Below, one piece after another: positions 1-7,300 of a DNA stretch of 33,920 nucleotides. The notes under the pieces were generated by a model. The model worked only from the letters and a program-made list of their open reading frames with translations. It did no database searches and had not been told where the DNA came from. Both the position numbers and the translations under genes were made by a program. Origin of the DNA: an uncultured Bacillus sp. (GTDB lineage Bacteria > Bacillota > Bacilli > Bacillales > Cytobacillaceae); assembly GCA_937894355.1 (NCBI GenBank), contig CALCRD010000559.1, positions 1 to 33,920 of the forward strand, written 5' to 3'. Positions within the stretch are counted from its first letter, which is position 1, and every line of letters starts with the position of its first letter.

Positions 1-94
1 AATGCAAACGAGAGAACCGTCACTTTGTTTGCCCCGCTGTGCTTTATGTCACAAAGAAGTAGTAATTGAAATATTTTAAATATGTCAAATTGTG

Positions 95-100
95 TATAAT
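95..100 (+). promoter_or_regulatory. candidate -10 box of the unknown gene pair
   Basis: A perfect TATAAT lies at 95-100, shortly upstream of the first ribosome site (GGGGAGG at 104-110). The region 17 bp further upstream (72-77) does not resemble TTGACA, so only the -10 element is supported. It is the only promoter-like element I see in front of the two unknown genes. Confidence 0.35.
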
Positions 101-116
101 TATGGGGAGGAAGATA

Positions 117-146
117 ATGGTAGGCATTTTCCCGAGGAAAGGGTGA
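117..146 (+). CDS. possible 9-codon leader minigene
   Basis: ATG at 117 opens a frame reading MVGIFPRKG and stops at TGA 144-146, one base before the ATG (148) of the next gene. A strong ribosome site, GGGGAGG at 104-110, is spaced six bases from this ATG, better than the weaker AAAGGGTGA that serves the main gene and lies inside the minigene. The arrangement suggests translational coupling or a leader peptide. It is also possible that the GGGGAGG site is simply an upstream decoy. I recognise no similarity. Confidence 0.3.
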   Translation: MVGIFPRKG

Positions 147-147
147 C

Positions 148-1725
148 ATGATTATGCCAGAGAAAATTCCAATGAAAAGATTAGAGAATGGTCCAATGAT
201 TAAATTAGGGGATTCGTCAAAAGCGCCAGTGCTTAGCTACAACATTCCAGAGCCGTCTCAGTACAGTGGAACAAATTTAATTGAGCTATCATTGCCGAGA
301 GCTTATTTTACCTTAGCAGCTAGACGAAAACCAGGAGAGGTTGCTAAAGAACGAAAGAAGATTGCAAAGATGACAATCGAAGAATTGGAAGCTAACCAAG
401 AGGATTTAGTGTTTAGGAAATATAAAAAGATAAAAGGTAAAAGGAACAAAGAAAGCGATACGACATCTGTGCAGCTAGCAAAGGCTTTAAATATATCCAC
501 GAAAAAGTTCCTAGAATATGTCAAAGCTGGGGGGATAATTGGCTATAAGGAGAATTTATATGGGAAAAGGGATCCTTATATGTATTTCGAACCAGATACA
601 GCTGAACCACGTCTATTAGTAGTAGAATCATATCTACTGTCCACCTATCCAGGTTCGTATGGTGCCGGAAAGGTGATTCAAACCTTTTCCTTGCTGCCGG
701 GAGAGAAAACGAAAATAAGTATTAAATCCTATACAAAGATCGAAGCTGATTCAAAAAGTGCCTCTAGTATTTTGGATTCTTTTAACGAAACAAGTGCAAA
801 GGAATTCGAAGATTCCTTGCAGGCCGAATCCTCTGACAAAACAAATAGCTCGGAAAGCTTCGAATATCACGCAGAGGCTAAAGCAAGTGCCTCTTGGGGT
901 TGGGGCAAGGCGGAAGTAAGCGGTGGTGTCAAGGGAGGTTCAAACTCTGCCCGAGAGCAATTTGCTAAAAGTGTTTCCAGTGCGACACAAAAGCATACGG
1001 CCACAGCCTCTTCAAAACGGGATATTCAAATTAATACCAGCTATGAAATAAAGGAGCAATCCGGGGAAGAAACCTCCACCGAGCGTGAGCTTCAAAATAT
1101 CAATGTCGGCCGGACTTTGAATTTTGTTTTCAGGCAAATGAACCAGGAGTATAACACATTCTTGCATTTAGTTGATGTGAAAATTGGCTTTTATAATGGT
1201 TTTTATGAGGCAAAACGAGAGGTAAGCTTGCCGGATATTGATTCTTTGTTGAAAGAGGTCATTATTCCGCAACAACAGGCCTATGTGAAAAAGGTTATTC
1301 TTGACGAATTGTCAACGATTTATGATTATCAGGATTTATTACAAAGTGACTTTATCTGTGATGCGCCTGGTGGGTTAGGATATAAACGCATTAACAAAAA
1401 TCTTGTAACGAAATATCAGGATCCTGCCACTGGAACTGAGCATGTCGTACCAGGAGTGATTATGTCCGTTACCAAATCAGTGCTGAGAACTGAAGGGGTT
1501 GTCGTCGATGCTTTCTTAGGCCAAGGCGAGGGTCTTGACAACTACTCCAAAGGACTTCAGGCCCAAGCCATTCGCGAAAAAGAGCTTTCCAATGAAATGC
1601 TGCAAACGGAGATTGAAAAAAATCGTCTGGCCATGAAGGTCATCGAGGGGAAAGATGCCGAGGCTGCCAAGCTGTTTCAGCAAGTTTTCCCAAAAGAGGT
1701 CGCTGCTGAAACCGAGGAGGCGTAA
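148..1725 (+). CDS. uncharacterised 525-aa protein, first gene of an unknown pair
   Basis: I do not recognise this protein. ATG 148 is preceded by AAAGGGTGA; a second ATG three codons in (154) is an alternative. There is no signal peptide and no membrane segment. The first 150 residues are Lys/Glu-rich and mixed. Residues about 150-190 contain a hydrophobic stretch with a LLPGEKTKISIKSYTK segment. Residues about 200-310 are rich in Ser, Ala, Thr and Glu, with a Gly/Ala/Trp patch (SASWGWGKAEVSGGVKGG). A more ordered section follows with NINVGRTLNFVFRQMNQEY and a predicted beta-like stretch (DVKIGFYNGFY). The last 60 residues are charged and probably helical or coiled coil. The composition suggests a filamentous or self-associating cytoplasmic protein, but that is inference. 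It sits 8 bp ahead of the next gene, so the two are almost certainly co-transcribed. Confidence 0.75.
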   Translation: MIMPEKIPMKRLENGPMIKLGDSSKAPVLSYNIPEPSQYSGTNLIELSLPRAYFTLAARRKPGEVAKERKKIAKMTIEELEANQEDLVFRKYKKIKGKRNKESDTTSVQLAKALNISTKKFLEYVKAGGIIGYKENLYGKRDPYMYFEPDTAEPRLLVVESYLLSTYPGSYGAGKVIQTFSLLPGEKTKISIKSYTKIEADSKSASSILDSFNETSAKEFEDSLQAESSDKTNSSESFEYHAEAKASASWGWGKAEVSGGVKGGSNSAREQFAKSVSSATQKHTATASSKRDIQINTSYEIKEQSGEETSTERELQNINVGRTLNFVFRQMNQEYNTFLHLVDVKIGFYNGFYEAKREVSLPDIDSLLKEVIIPQQQAYVKKVILDELSTIYDYQDLLQSDFICDAPGGLGYKRINKNLVTKYQDPATGTEHVVPGVIMSVTKSVLRTEGVVVDAFLGQGEGLDNYSKGLQAQAIREKELSNEMLQTEIEKNRLAMKVIEGKDAEAAKLFQQVFPKEVAAETEEA

Positions 1726-1733
1726 GGAGTCCT

Positions 1734-2447
1734 ATGACGAACCCCAGAAAGAATGATGATTTGATATTGTCGAGTAAGGCATTTGATTATTCGGAAAAGG
1801 TCACAATCGACCCTAAAGATGTAAATAAAGCGTACGCATTTTTGTTTATGTTATTAAAAAAGGTTACGTCGAAATATTTTGCGAGTAGCCATCTTACTTA
1901 TCATAAAGAACATGTTCGAATCCTTCTTGAGATTGAAGTGGGATTTTTACAATTCAAAAAAATTAACGACTACATTGATGAAGCCAATGCAAATTTGCAA
2001 AAATATATAGAAGCACAGAAAGAGCTTGATTGCATAGCGGAGGAAATTCCAGAAGGCCCATTTGGCGCTGGAGGAGACATGGTTTTGGTACTACTAGCTC
2101 CTATGCTCATGGAAGATCAAGATTTTGTTAAAATATTTAATTTATGTCTTGAGTTATATGAAGAAAATGTACAGGCCGTCCTAGATTCCTATCAATCCTA
2201 TTTTGAAGTGGGCAGGGGCATAGAGCGGGAGTTACCAAAAACAATCGAAGAAATAAAGAAAGGATTATCTGCAAAGGGGCAGACAGGATCCGGCCACCAA
2301 ATGTTTATCGAACAAAATTTTAAAGACCTAGACCTTCTCCATGCCAGGGTGTTAATCGAATTACAAGACACCCGAAGCAGCGTTGGCTCCCAAATAAGAC
2401 ACCTCAAGGGGTTGCTAGAGCAAGCAAAAGGGATGAATCGGTTGTGA
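1734..2447 (+). CDS. uncharacterised 237-aa helical protein, partner of the preceding gene
   Basis: I do not recognise this protein. ATG 1734 has AAGGAG at 1724-1729, overlapping the stop codon of the upstream gene. It has no signal peptide and no convincing membrane segment. One hydrophobic patch (GAGGDMVLVLLAPMLM, about residues 113-128) could be a buried helix. The rest is acidic and strongly helical in character, with Leu/Ile spacing typical of coiled coils in the C-terminal half, about residues 140-237. Tight spacing to the 525-aa gene and the shared leader suggest that the two products act together. A hairpin about 50 bp downstream could end the transcript. Confidence 0.75.
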   Translation: MTNPRKNDDLILSSKAFDYSEKVTIDPKDVNKAYAFLFMLLKKVTSKYFASSHLTYHKEHVRILLEIEVGFLQFKKINDYIDEANANLQKYIEAQKELDCIAEEIPEGPFGAGGDMVLVLLAPMLMEDQDFVKIFNLCLELYEENVQAVLDSYQSYFEVGRGIERELPKTIEEIKKGLSAKGQTGSGHQMFIEQNFKDLDLLHARVLIELQDTRSSVGSQIRHLKGLLEQAKGMNRL

Positions 2448-2500
2448 AACGAAGGGATGGTTCTTAAAGGGGACTATCGTAAGTTTTGCGTGCAACAAAG

Positions 2501-2534
2501 GGCACAACTAGCGGATAACTTAGCTGGTTGTGCC
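2501..2534 (+). terminator. hairpin after the unknown gene pair
   Basis: GGCACAACTAGC (2501-2512) pairs with GCTGGTTGTGCC (2523-2534) with one wobble and a 10-base loop. The following bases are T-rich but not an uninterrupted run, so this is a likely but imperfect intrinsic terminator. Confidence 0.5.
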
Positions 2535-2703
2535 TTAAGTGTATTTTATGTATATAATCTATACGCATAGTAAAGTTTTTGATGCCAGAAAAGAAAAATC
2601 CCTGTGAAAAAAGTGCAAGTCTTCTGCCCTATAGAACGAAGGGCGATAATTCAATAAATGTATCCGTTTACTTTCGCCCCAAAACGCTTTCGTTCTTTCT
2701 TTT

Positions 2704-2731
2704 TTGACAAAAACCGTGTAAAATGTAATAG
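2704..2731 (+). promoter_or_regulatory. glyA promoter
   Basis: A consensus -35 TTGACA (2704-2709) is followed after 16 bp by TAATAG (2726-2731). Transcription would begin near 2738, giving a leader of about 140 bases before glyA. Confidence 0.55.
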
Positions 2732-2751
2732 AATTTTCAAAATTGTAGATA

Positions 2752-2764
2752 ATAGTTCGGAAAT
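2752..2764 (-). promoter_or_regulatory. PurR box in the glyA leader
   Basis: On the minus strand this reads ATTTCCGAACTAT, a perfect match to the PurBox AWWWCCGAACWWT of the Bacillus purine repressor. Known: glyA belongs to the PurR regulon of B. subtilis. A convincing second, oppositely oriented box at the usual 16-17 bp distance is not visible; AAAACCGTGTAAA at 2710-2722 is a weak resemblance only. The position just downstream of the promoter fits repression. Confidence 0.55.
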
Positions 2765-2876
2765 TAGGCTTTTTATCATAAGCAAATGCAAACATGCAAA
2801 ACAATCATTTTTTGAATTTAGACTAGTGTCTAGCGCTGTCGCCATTCACTTTTCTAATATTAAGGGGGATATATAT

Positions 2877-4124
2877 ATGAATATGAAGAATTTGGCTCGC
2901 CAAGACGAACAAGTATACAATTCGATTCAAAAGGAATTAGGCCGTCAACGCGGTAATATCGAATTAATTGCTTCGGAAAACTTTGTAAGTGAAGCGGTTA
3001 TGGAAGCTCAAGGCTCTGTTTTAACAAATAAATATGCAGAGGGTTACCCGGGCAAGCGCTATTATGGTGGTTGTGAATTCGTTGATGTGGCAGAGGATAT
3101 CGCTCGCGATCGCGCAAAGCAAATCTTTGGTGCTGAACATGTAAACGTACAACCGCACTCAGGTGCACAAGCAAACATGGCTGTTTATTATGCAATCCTA
3201 CAACACGGTGACACAGTGCTAGGTATGAACCTTTCACACGGTGGTCACTTAACTCACGGTAGCCCAGTTAACTTTAGTGGACTACAATTTAATTTCATCG
3301 AGTACGGAGTGAACAAAGAAACTCAATACATCGACTATGAAGATGTTCGTGCTAAAGCTCTTGAGCACAAACCGAAATTAATCGTTGCTGGTGCGAGCGC
3401 GTATCCACGCGTAATTGATTTCGCTAAATTCCGGGAAATCGCTGATGAAGTTGGCGCCTACCTAATGGTTGACATGGCTCACATCGCTGGCCTTGTTGCT
3501 GCTGGCTTACACCCAAGCCCAGTGCCACACGCTCATTTCGTCACAACAACTACACACAAAACTCTACGCGGACCTCGCGGTGGTATGATTATGTGTAACG
3601 AAGAATTTGCCAAAGCAATCGACAAATCAATCTTCCCTGGCGTTCAAGGCGGACCGCTTATGCACGTAATCGCTGCAAAAGCTGTTGCATTTGGCGAAGC
3701 GCTTCAAGATAGCTTTAAAGATTATGCAAAAAATATCATAGCTAATGCGAGTCGTTTAGCTGCTGGATTACAAAAAGAGGGCATTAACCTTGTATCTGGT
3801 GGAACAGATAACCACCTTTTACTAGTTGATTTACAATCACTTGAGTTAACAGGTAAAGTGGCTGAACATGTTCTTGATGAAGTCGGCATCACTGTAAACA
3901 AAAATACAATTCCTTATGATCCAAAAAGCCCGTTCGTAACTAGCGGTATCCGTATTGGAACAGCTGCAGCTACTTCACGTGGCTTCGGTGTTGATGAAAT
4001 GGACGAAATCGCCTCTATTATCGCTTTAGCGCTTAAAAACCCAGAAGATGAAGCGAAATTAGCAGAAGCTAAAGAACGCGTTGCTGCTTTAACTGCAAGA
4101 TTCACGCTTTACCCAGAATATTAA
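2877..4124 (+). CDS. glyA: serine hydroxymethyltransferase
   Basis: A PLP enzyme interconverting serine plus tetrahydrofolate with glycine plus 5,10-methylene-tetrahydrofolate; it supplies one-carbon units for purines, thymidylate and methionine. The product is 415 aa, the family's usual length. The PLP-binding lysine is in TTTTHKTLRGPRGG (Lys228), and the N-terminal ELIASENF and SGAQANMAVY motifs are intact. Start: AAGGGGG at about 2862-2868 stands eight bases before ATG 2877 (MNMKNLARQ). The frame stays open another 73 codons upstream, but that stretch overlaps the promoter and PurR box and lacks a ribosome site. Regulation by PurR is likely. A terminator follows, so it appears monocistronic. 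Confidence 0.97.
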   Translation: MNMKNLARQDEQVYNSIQKELGRQRGNIELIASENFVSEAVMEAQGSVLTNKYAEGYPGKRYYGGCEFVDVAEDIARDRAKQIFGAEHVNVQPHSGAQANMAVYYAILQHGDTVLGMNLSHGGHLTHGSPVNFSGLQFNFIEYGVNKETQYIDYEDVRAKALEHKPKLIVAGASAYPRVIDFAKFREIADEVGAYLMVDMAHIAGLVAAGLHPSPVPHAHFVTTTTHKTLRGPRGGMIMCNEEFAKAIDKSIFPGVQGGPLMHVIAAKAVAFGEALQDSFKDYAKNIIANASRLAAGLQKEGINLVSGGTDNHLLLVDLQSLELTGKVAEHVLDEVGITVNKNTIPYDPKSPFVTSGIRIGTAAATSRGFGVDEMDEIASIIALALKNPEDEAKLAEAKERVAALTARFTLYPEY

Positions 4125-4218
4125 TCAAAATTGGGAAATTAGAATTCGTCTAAGCAGTAATTGGAAATGAACTTCAATAATGACTAATTTAATTTTCAGA
4201 CATAAAAGAATAAAAACG

Positions 4219-4260
4219 AAATCGGCTTCTTCTATTGGAGGCCGATTTTTTAAAAGTTTT
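4219..4260 (+). terminator. glyA intrinsic terminator
   Basis: AAATCGGCTTC (4219-4229) pairs with GAGGCCGATTT (4238-4248) with one wobble, and a T-rich run follows (4246-4251, then 4257-4260). Confidence 0.85.
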
Positions 4261-4344
4261 TTACAGCAGAAAATCGGATATCGATGATTTTCATTTGCGG
4301 ATTTTACTAACGGCTATTGGCCAATTTTTTCCAAAGGAGAGAGG

Positions 4345-5655
4345 TTGCAGGGGAATATGATTACAGAAAAGGTTGAGTACATAGATGAAAGAGGGCTTGT
4401 TCACAAGCGGGAAAATCTATTATTTGTTATTTCGTTAATTATTAGTGTTGTCATGTTTTTTTTCTTAGTTATTTCAATAATCGGGATTACCATCTTTTTT
4501 GGGCTACTTACGTTGACGCTGTTTGCTCATGCGGTTTCGATGGCTTACATCCGAATGAATGGAATCGAGCTGTCGGAAAATCAATTCGGGGATCTTTATG
4601 AGCGGGTGAATGGTCTTTGTAAAAGGATGGGAATGCGCGAGATTCCTGAGGTGTACATAATGGAATCGGGCGGCGTATTGAATGCGTTTGCGACAAGGAT
4701 TCTTGGCTTTTTTGGAAGAGATATGGTCATTCTTTATTCCGATATCGTGGAGCTGATGGTGAATGGCGATGAAGAGGAATTGGACTTCATTATCGCCCAT
4801 GAACTGGCTCATATTAAGAGAAACCATATTGGTAAGCGGGCGCTAACCTTTTTGGCGATGTGGATTCCGTTTTTGGGAGAGGCGTATTCGCGAGCTTGTG
4901 AGTATACGGCTGATCGAATGGCGGCGGTTTATACGGAAAAGCCGGAGAAAGCGGCGCGGGCGTTGACTGTGTTGGCTGCCGGGAAATATTTGTTCCGTTT
5001 TGTGAATAAAGAAGAGTATTTGGAGCAATACAATCGTAAGAAGGGCTTTTTCATATCATTGACTGAGCTATTATCCACACATCCGGCGATTCCGCTCAGG
5101 ATTTATGAAATCGAGTCATTCATGGGAAATAGTACGGTCGTGGTTAAGAAGAAGTCGAAGTTTGGGATCGCCATTGTTTTGCTGATTATGATTGTGCTGG
5201 GCGGTTTATTTATTTGGGGTACTAACGTAATGTTTGAAAAGCTTGGGGGCCTCGCGGATGAGTTTTTACTTGGGGAAGGAACTCCGTTAGTGGAGGCAAC
5301 GATAAATGGGGATGTCGCAGAGGTGGAAAAGCTGCTGGATGAAGGTGCTGATCCGAATGAGCAGGCTGAGGAATATGGCTCAACTGCGTTAATTGTTGCA
5401 GCGGATAATGACCAGGTTCAGGTGGCGAAGGTGTTGCTAGAAAGAGGGGCCGACCCAAATTTGGCTGATTCCTATGACTATACGGCGCTTATGGCTGCTG
5501 TGTATATGGAAAGCACCGACATGGTGGAACTTTTGATAAAGGCTGGTGCTGATCCGAGATTTGAGGATGATGAAGGGACTTCTGCCATTTCAATTGCTGA
5601 GGATTTTGGGTATGAGGATTTGGTGAAAATATTGAAAAAGGGAAAAGGAAACTAG
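4345..5655 (+). CDS. M48 (HtpX-like) membrane zinc metallopeptidase with C-terminal ankyrin repeats
   Basis: An integral-membrane peptidase of the M48 family, known for membrane protein quality control. Two hydrophobic segments lie at about residues 24-66. The zinc site HELAH is at 152-156, and the third ligand is probably Glu186 in EYTADR. A third membrane segment, preceded by KKKSK, lies at about 273-297. Residues about 320-436 form three to four ankyrin repeats (STALIVAA, YTALMAAV, GADPN turns). The plain M48 part has normal length; the ankyrin tail is an addition that I infer serves substrate or partner binding. Start: AGGAG at 4335-4339 fits TTG 4345; ATG 4357 is the alternative but its spacing is poor. 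It stands alone between two terminators. Confidence 0.9.
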   Translation: MQGNMITEKVEYIDERGLVHKRENLLFVISLIISVVMFFFLVISIIGITIFFGLLTLTLFAHAVSMAYIRMNGIELSENQFGDLYERVNGLCKRMGMREIPEVYIMESGGVLNAFATRILGFFGRDMVILYSDIVELMVNGDEEELDFIIAHELAHIKRNHIGKRALTFLAMWIPFLGEAYSRACEYTADRMAAVYTEKPEKAARALTVLAAGKYLFRFVNKEEYLEQYNRKKGFFISLTELLSTHPAIPLRIYEIESFMGNSTVVVKKKSKFGIAIVLLIMIVLGGLFIWGTNVMFEKLGGLADEFLLGEGTPLVEATINGDVAEVEKLLDEGADPNEQAEEYGSTALIVAADNDQVQVAKVLLERGADPNLADSYDYTALMAAVYMESTDMVELLIKAGADPRFEDDEGTSAISIAEDFGYEDLVKILKKGKGN

Positions 5656-5676
5656 GGTTAGTTGCGTTTCCTTTTT
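5643..5676 (+). terminator. terminator of the peptidase-ankyrin gene
   Basis: A ten-base perfect stem, AAAAGGAAAC (5643-5652) with GTTTCCTTTT (5666-5675), overlaps the stop codon and ends in five T (5672-5676). Confidence 0.8.
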
Positions 5677-5732
5677 AGAATAGCGGGATTTTTTGGACTT
5701 TTTACGAAAACGAAATAATAGACTATTCTTGG

Positions 5733-5762
5733 TTGCTTGCCGAGGTTTATTTTTGATAAAAT
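5733..5762 (+). promoter_or_regulatory. possible upp promoter
   Basis: TTGCTT (5733-5738) and TAAAAT (5757-5762) are separated by 18 bp. The -35 matches poorly; the -10 has one mismatch. It is the best candidate in the 177-bp gap before upp. Confidence 0.3.
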
Positions 5763-5835
5763 GAAACGAAGTGTGGGAGAATGAAGAGTATTCTACATGG
5801 TTTGACAAATTTTTATAAGTGAAGGAGCGATAATG

Positions 5836-6465
5836 ATGGCAAAAGTATATGTATTTGATCATCCACTAATTCAACATAAACTTACATACATCCGTGAAAA
5901 AACTACTGGCACTAAGGAGTTCCGTGAGCTTGTTGATGAAGTGGCCACGTTAATGGCTTTTGAAATTACTCGTGATATGCAGCTTGAGGAAATTGAAATC
6001 GAAACACCGATTTGTACGACTAAGTCAAAAGTTTTATCCGGTAAAAAAATTGGCATTCTGCCGATATTACGCGCTGGACTCGGCATGGTCGATGGTGTTT
6101 TAAAAGTAATCCCTGCAGCAAAAGTCGGTCATATTGGTCTTTATCGCGATCCGGAAACATTAAAACCAGTCGAATACTACTTTAAGCTCCCACAAGATGT
6201 CGAGCAACGTGACTTCATCGTTGTTGACCCAATGTTAGCAACAGGCGGCTCCGCAATCGAGGCCATTCGCTCGCTAAAATCGCGTGGTGGCAATCATATC
6301 AAATTTATGTGTTTGATTGCTGCACCAGAAGGGGTCGAAGCTTTAAAAGCAGCTCATCCAGATGTTGATATTTATATCGCTGCCCTAGATGAAAAACTCA
6401 ATGACCACAGCTACATCGTTCCAGGCTTGGGCGACGCTGGAGATCGGTTATTTGGAACGAAATAA
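5836..6465 (+). CDS. upp: uracil phosphoribosyltransferase
   Basis: Converts uracil plus PRPP to UMP plus pyrophosphate in pyrimidine salvage; cytoplasmic. The product is 209 aa, the usual length. It begins MAKVYVFDHPLIQHKLTYIR as in other Bacillus Upp proteins, and the PRPP loop VDPMLATGGSA is intact, as is the C-terminal GLGDAGDRLFGTK. Two ATG codons lie side by side (5833 and 5836). AAGGAG at 5822-5827 is eight bases before 5836, and family alignment favours the second. It follows the usual glyA-upp-atp order, but with the peptidase-ankyrin gene inserted upstream. Confidence 0.97.
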   Translation: MAKVYVFDHPLIQHKLTYIREKTTGTKEFRELVDEVATLMAFEITRDMQLEEIEIETPICTTKSKVLSGKKIGILPILRAGLGMVDGVLKVIPAAKVGHIGLYRDPETLKPVEYYFKLPQDVEQRDFIVVDPMLATGGSAIEAIRSLKSRGGNHIKFMCLIAAPEGVEALKAAHPDVDIYIAALDEKLNDHSYIVPGLGDAGDRLFGTK

Positions 6466-6495
6466 ACATGCTTGCCGCTTGAATGGCAATTTTTG

Positions 6496-6534
6496 AGAGG
6501 CCACCCCGCTAGATTGTGGGGTGGCCTCTTTTTT
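6496..6534 (+). terminator. upp intrinsic terminator
   Basis: A perfect 12-bp stem, AGAGGCCACCCC (6496-6507) with GGGGTGGCCTCT (6518-6529), is followed by six T (6529-6534). It is a very strong terminator. Confidence 0.93.
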
Positions 6535-6540
6535 GCGGTG

Positions 6541-6807
6541 CGATTGATTACGGGTTTTTTTAGGGGTCGAGCTTTGGTGGCGTGTATTTGTAGCTCGGTG
6601 GTCGGCGAAATATGTGGGAATGGTAAAAATAAGGTGGTTATTCTAGAAATAGGTAATTTAAGGGTTTGAGGTTGTGGGGAAATCGCTGGTTTAGTGGTGA
6701 CAAAGTTCACTTGGGGCGATAAATCCAAAATAATCGGCGATAAACAGCAAAATATCGGCGATAAATCCAAAATAATCGTCGATAAACCAGCAAAAATCGG
6801 CGATAAA
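6541..6807 (+). repeat. repeat copy A with a five-box 21-bp-phased GGCGATAAA array
   Basis: The copy begins near ATTACGGGTTTTTT (6546). It contains a 55-bp block (6647-6701) identical to copy B, then GTGAC-AAA-GTTCAC (6697-6710). Five boxes follow at 6715, 6736, 6757, 6778 and 6799, each exactly 21 bp apart; four read GGCGATAAA and the fourth GTCGATAAA. Spacers are A-rich. Because 21 is divisible by three, both strands stay open (GDK... one way, LSPI... the other). These short frames lack ribosome sites and I do not call them genes. The stretch 6808-6935 after it holds no gene or clear signal. Confidence 0.8.
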
Positions 6808-6938
6808 AACACCATCGCAGTCTTTTCCCAAAGAATTAGGTTAACAATGAGCCATAATCGTGTTACCCAGACCAGTCATGCCGCTTAAATTGTCATAACG
6901 GAGTAAAAATTGAGTCCTTTTAAGTAGTTTTAGAGATC

Positions 6939-7274
6939 AATTACGGATTTTTTAGAGTAAACCTTTTTGGGCGTGTACCTTTAACTCGGTGGTCAGGAAA
7001 ATAAGCAGTAATGGTAAAAAAATAGGTGGTCATTCTGTAAATAGGTAATTTAAGGGTTTGAGGTTGTGGGGAAATCGCTGGTTTAGTGGTGACTTTGTTC
7101 ACTTGGGGCGATAAAAGTAAAATAATCGGCGATAAACTACAAAAAATCGGCGATAAATCCAAAAAAATCGGCGATAAACCGGAAAAAATCGGCGATAAAA
7201 ATTGCCCGTCACCAAAAATACAAATAAAGACGAAAACTAGGCAGGAAAAAGCCCCTGAAAAACCGAAATTACGG
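6939..7274 (+). repeat. repeat copy B with a five-box 21-bp-phased array and inverted ends
   Basis: The left end AATTACGGATTTTTTAG (from about 6939) is inversely related to the right end GAAAAACCGAAATTACGG (7257-7274). The copy contains the 55-bp block shared with copy A (here 7039-7093), GTGAC-TTT-GTTCAC (7089-7102), and five perfect GGCGATAAA boxes at 7107, 7128, 7149, 7170 and 7191. The right end stops a few bases before the ribosome site of the NERD gene. With its ends and about 336-bp length it resembles a non-autonomous mobile element, but I see no target-site duplication. Confidence 0.75.
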
Positions 7275-7300
7275 TTATATTTTCATAAGGAGGAGATAAC

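Noticed and set aside
2658..2876. Upstream extension of the glyA frame
   Set aside because: It overlaps the promoter and PurR box. The strong ribosome site and family alignment place the start at 2877.
6694..6888. Open frames over the phased arrays (GDK-type on plus, LSPI-type on minus) at 6411-6888, 6941-7304 and 30555-30770
   Set aside because: They arise because the 21-bp period is a multiple of three. No ribosome sites, both strands open, ends not conserved between copies.
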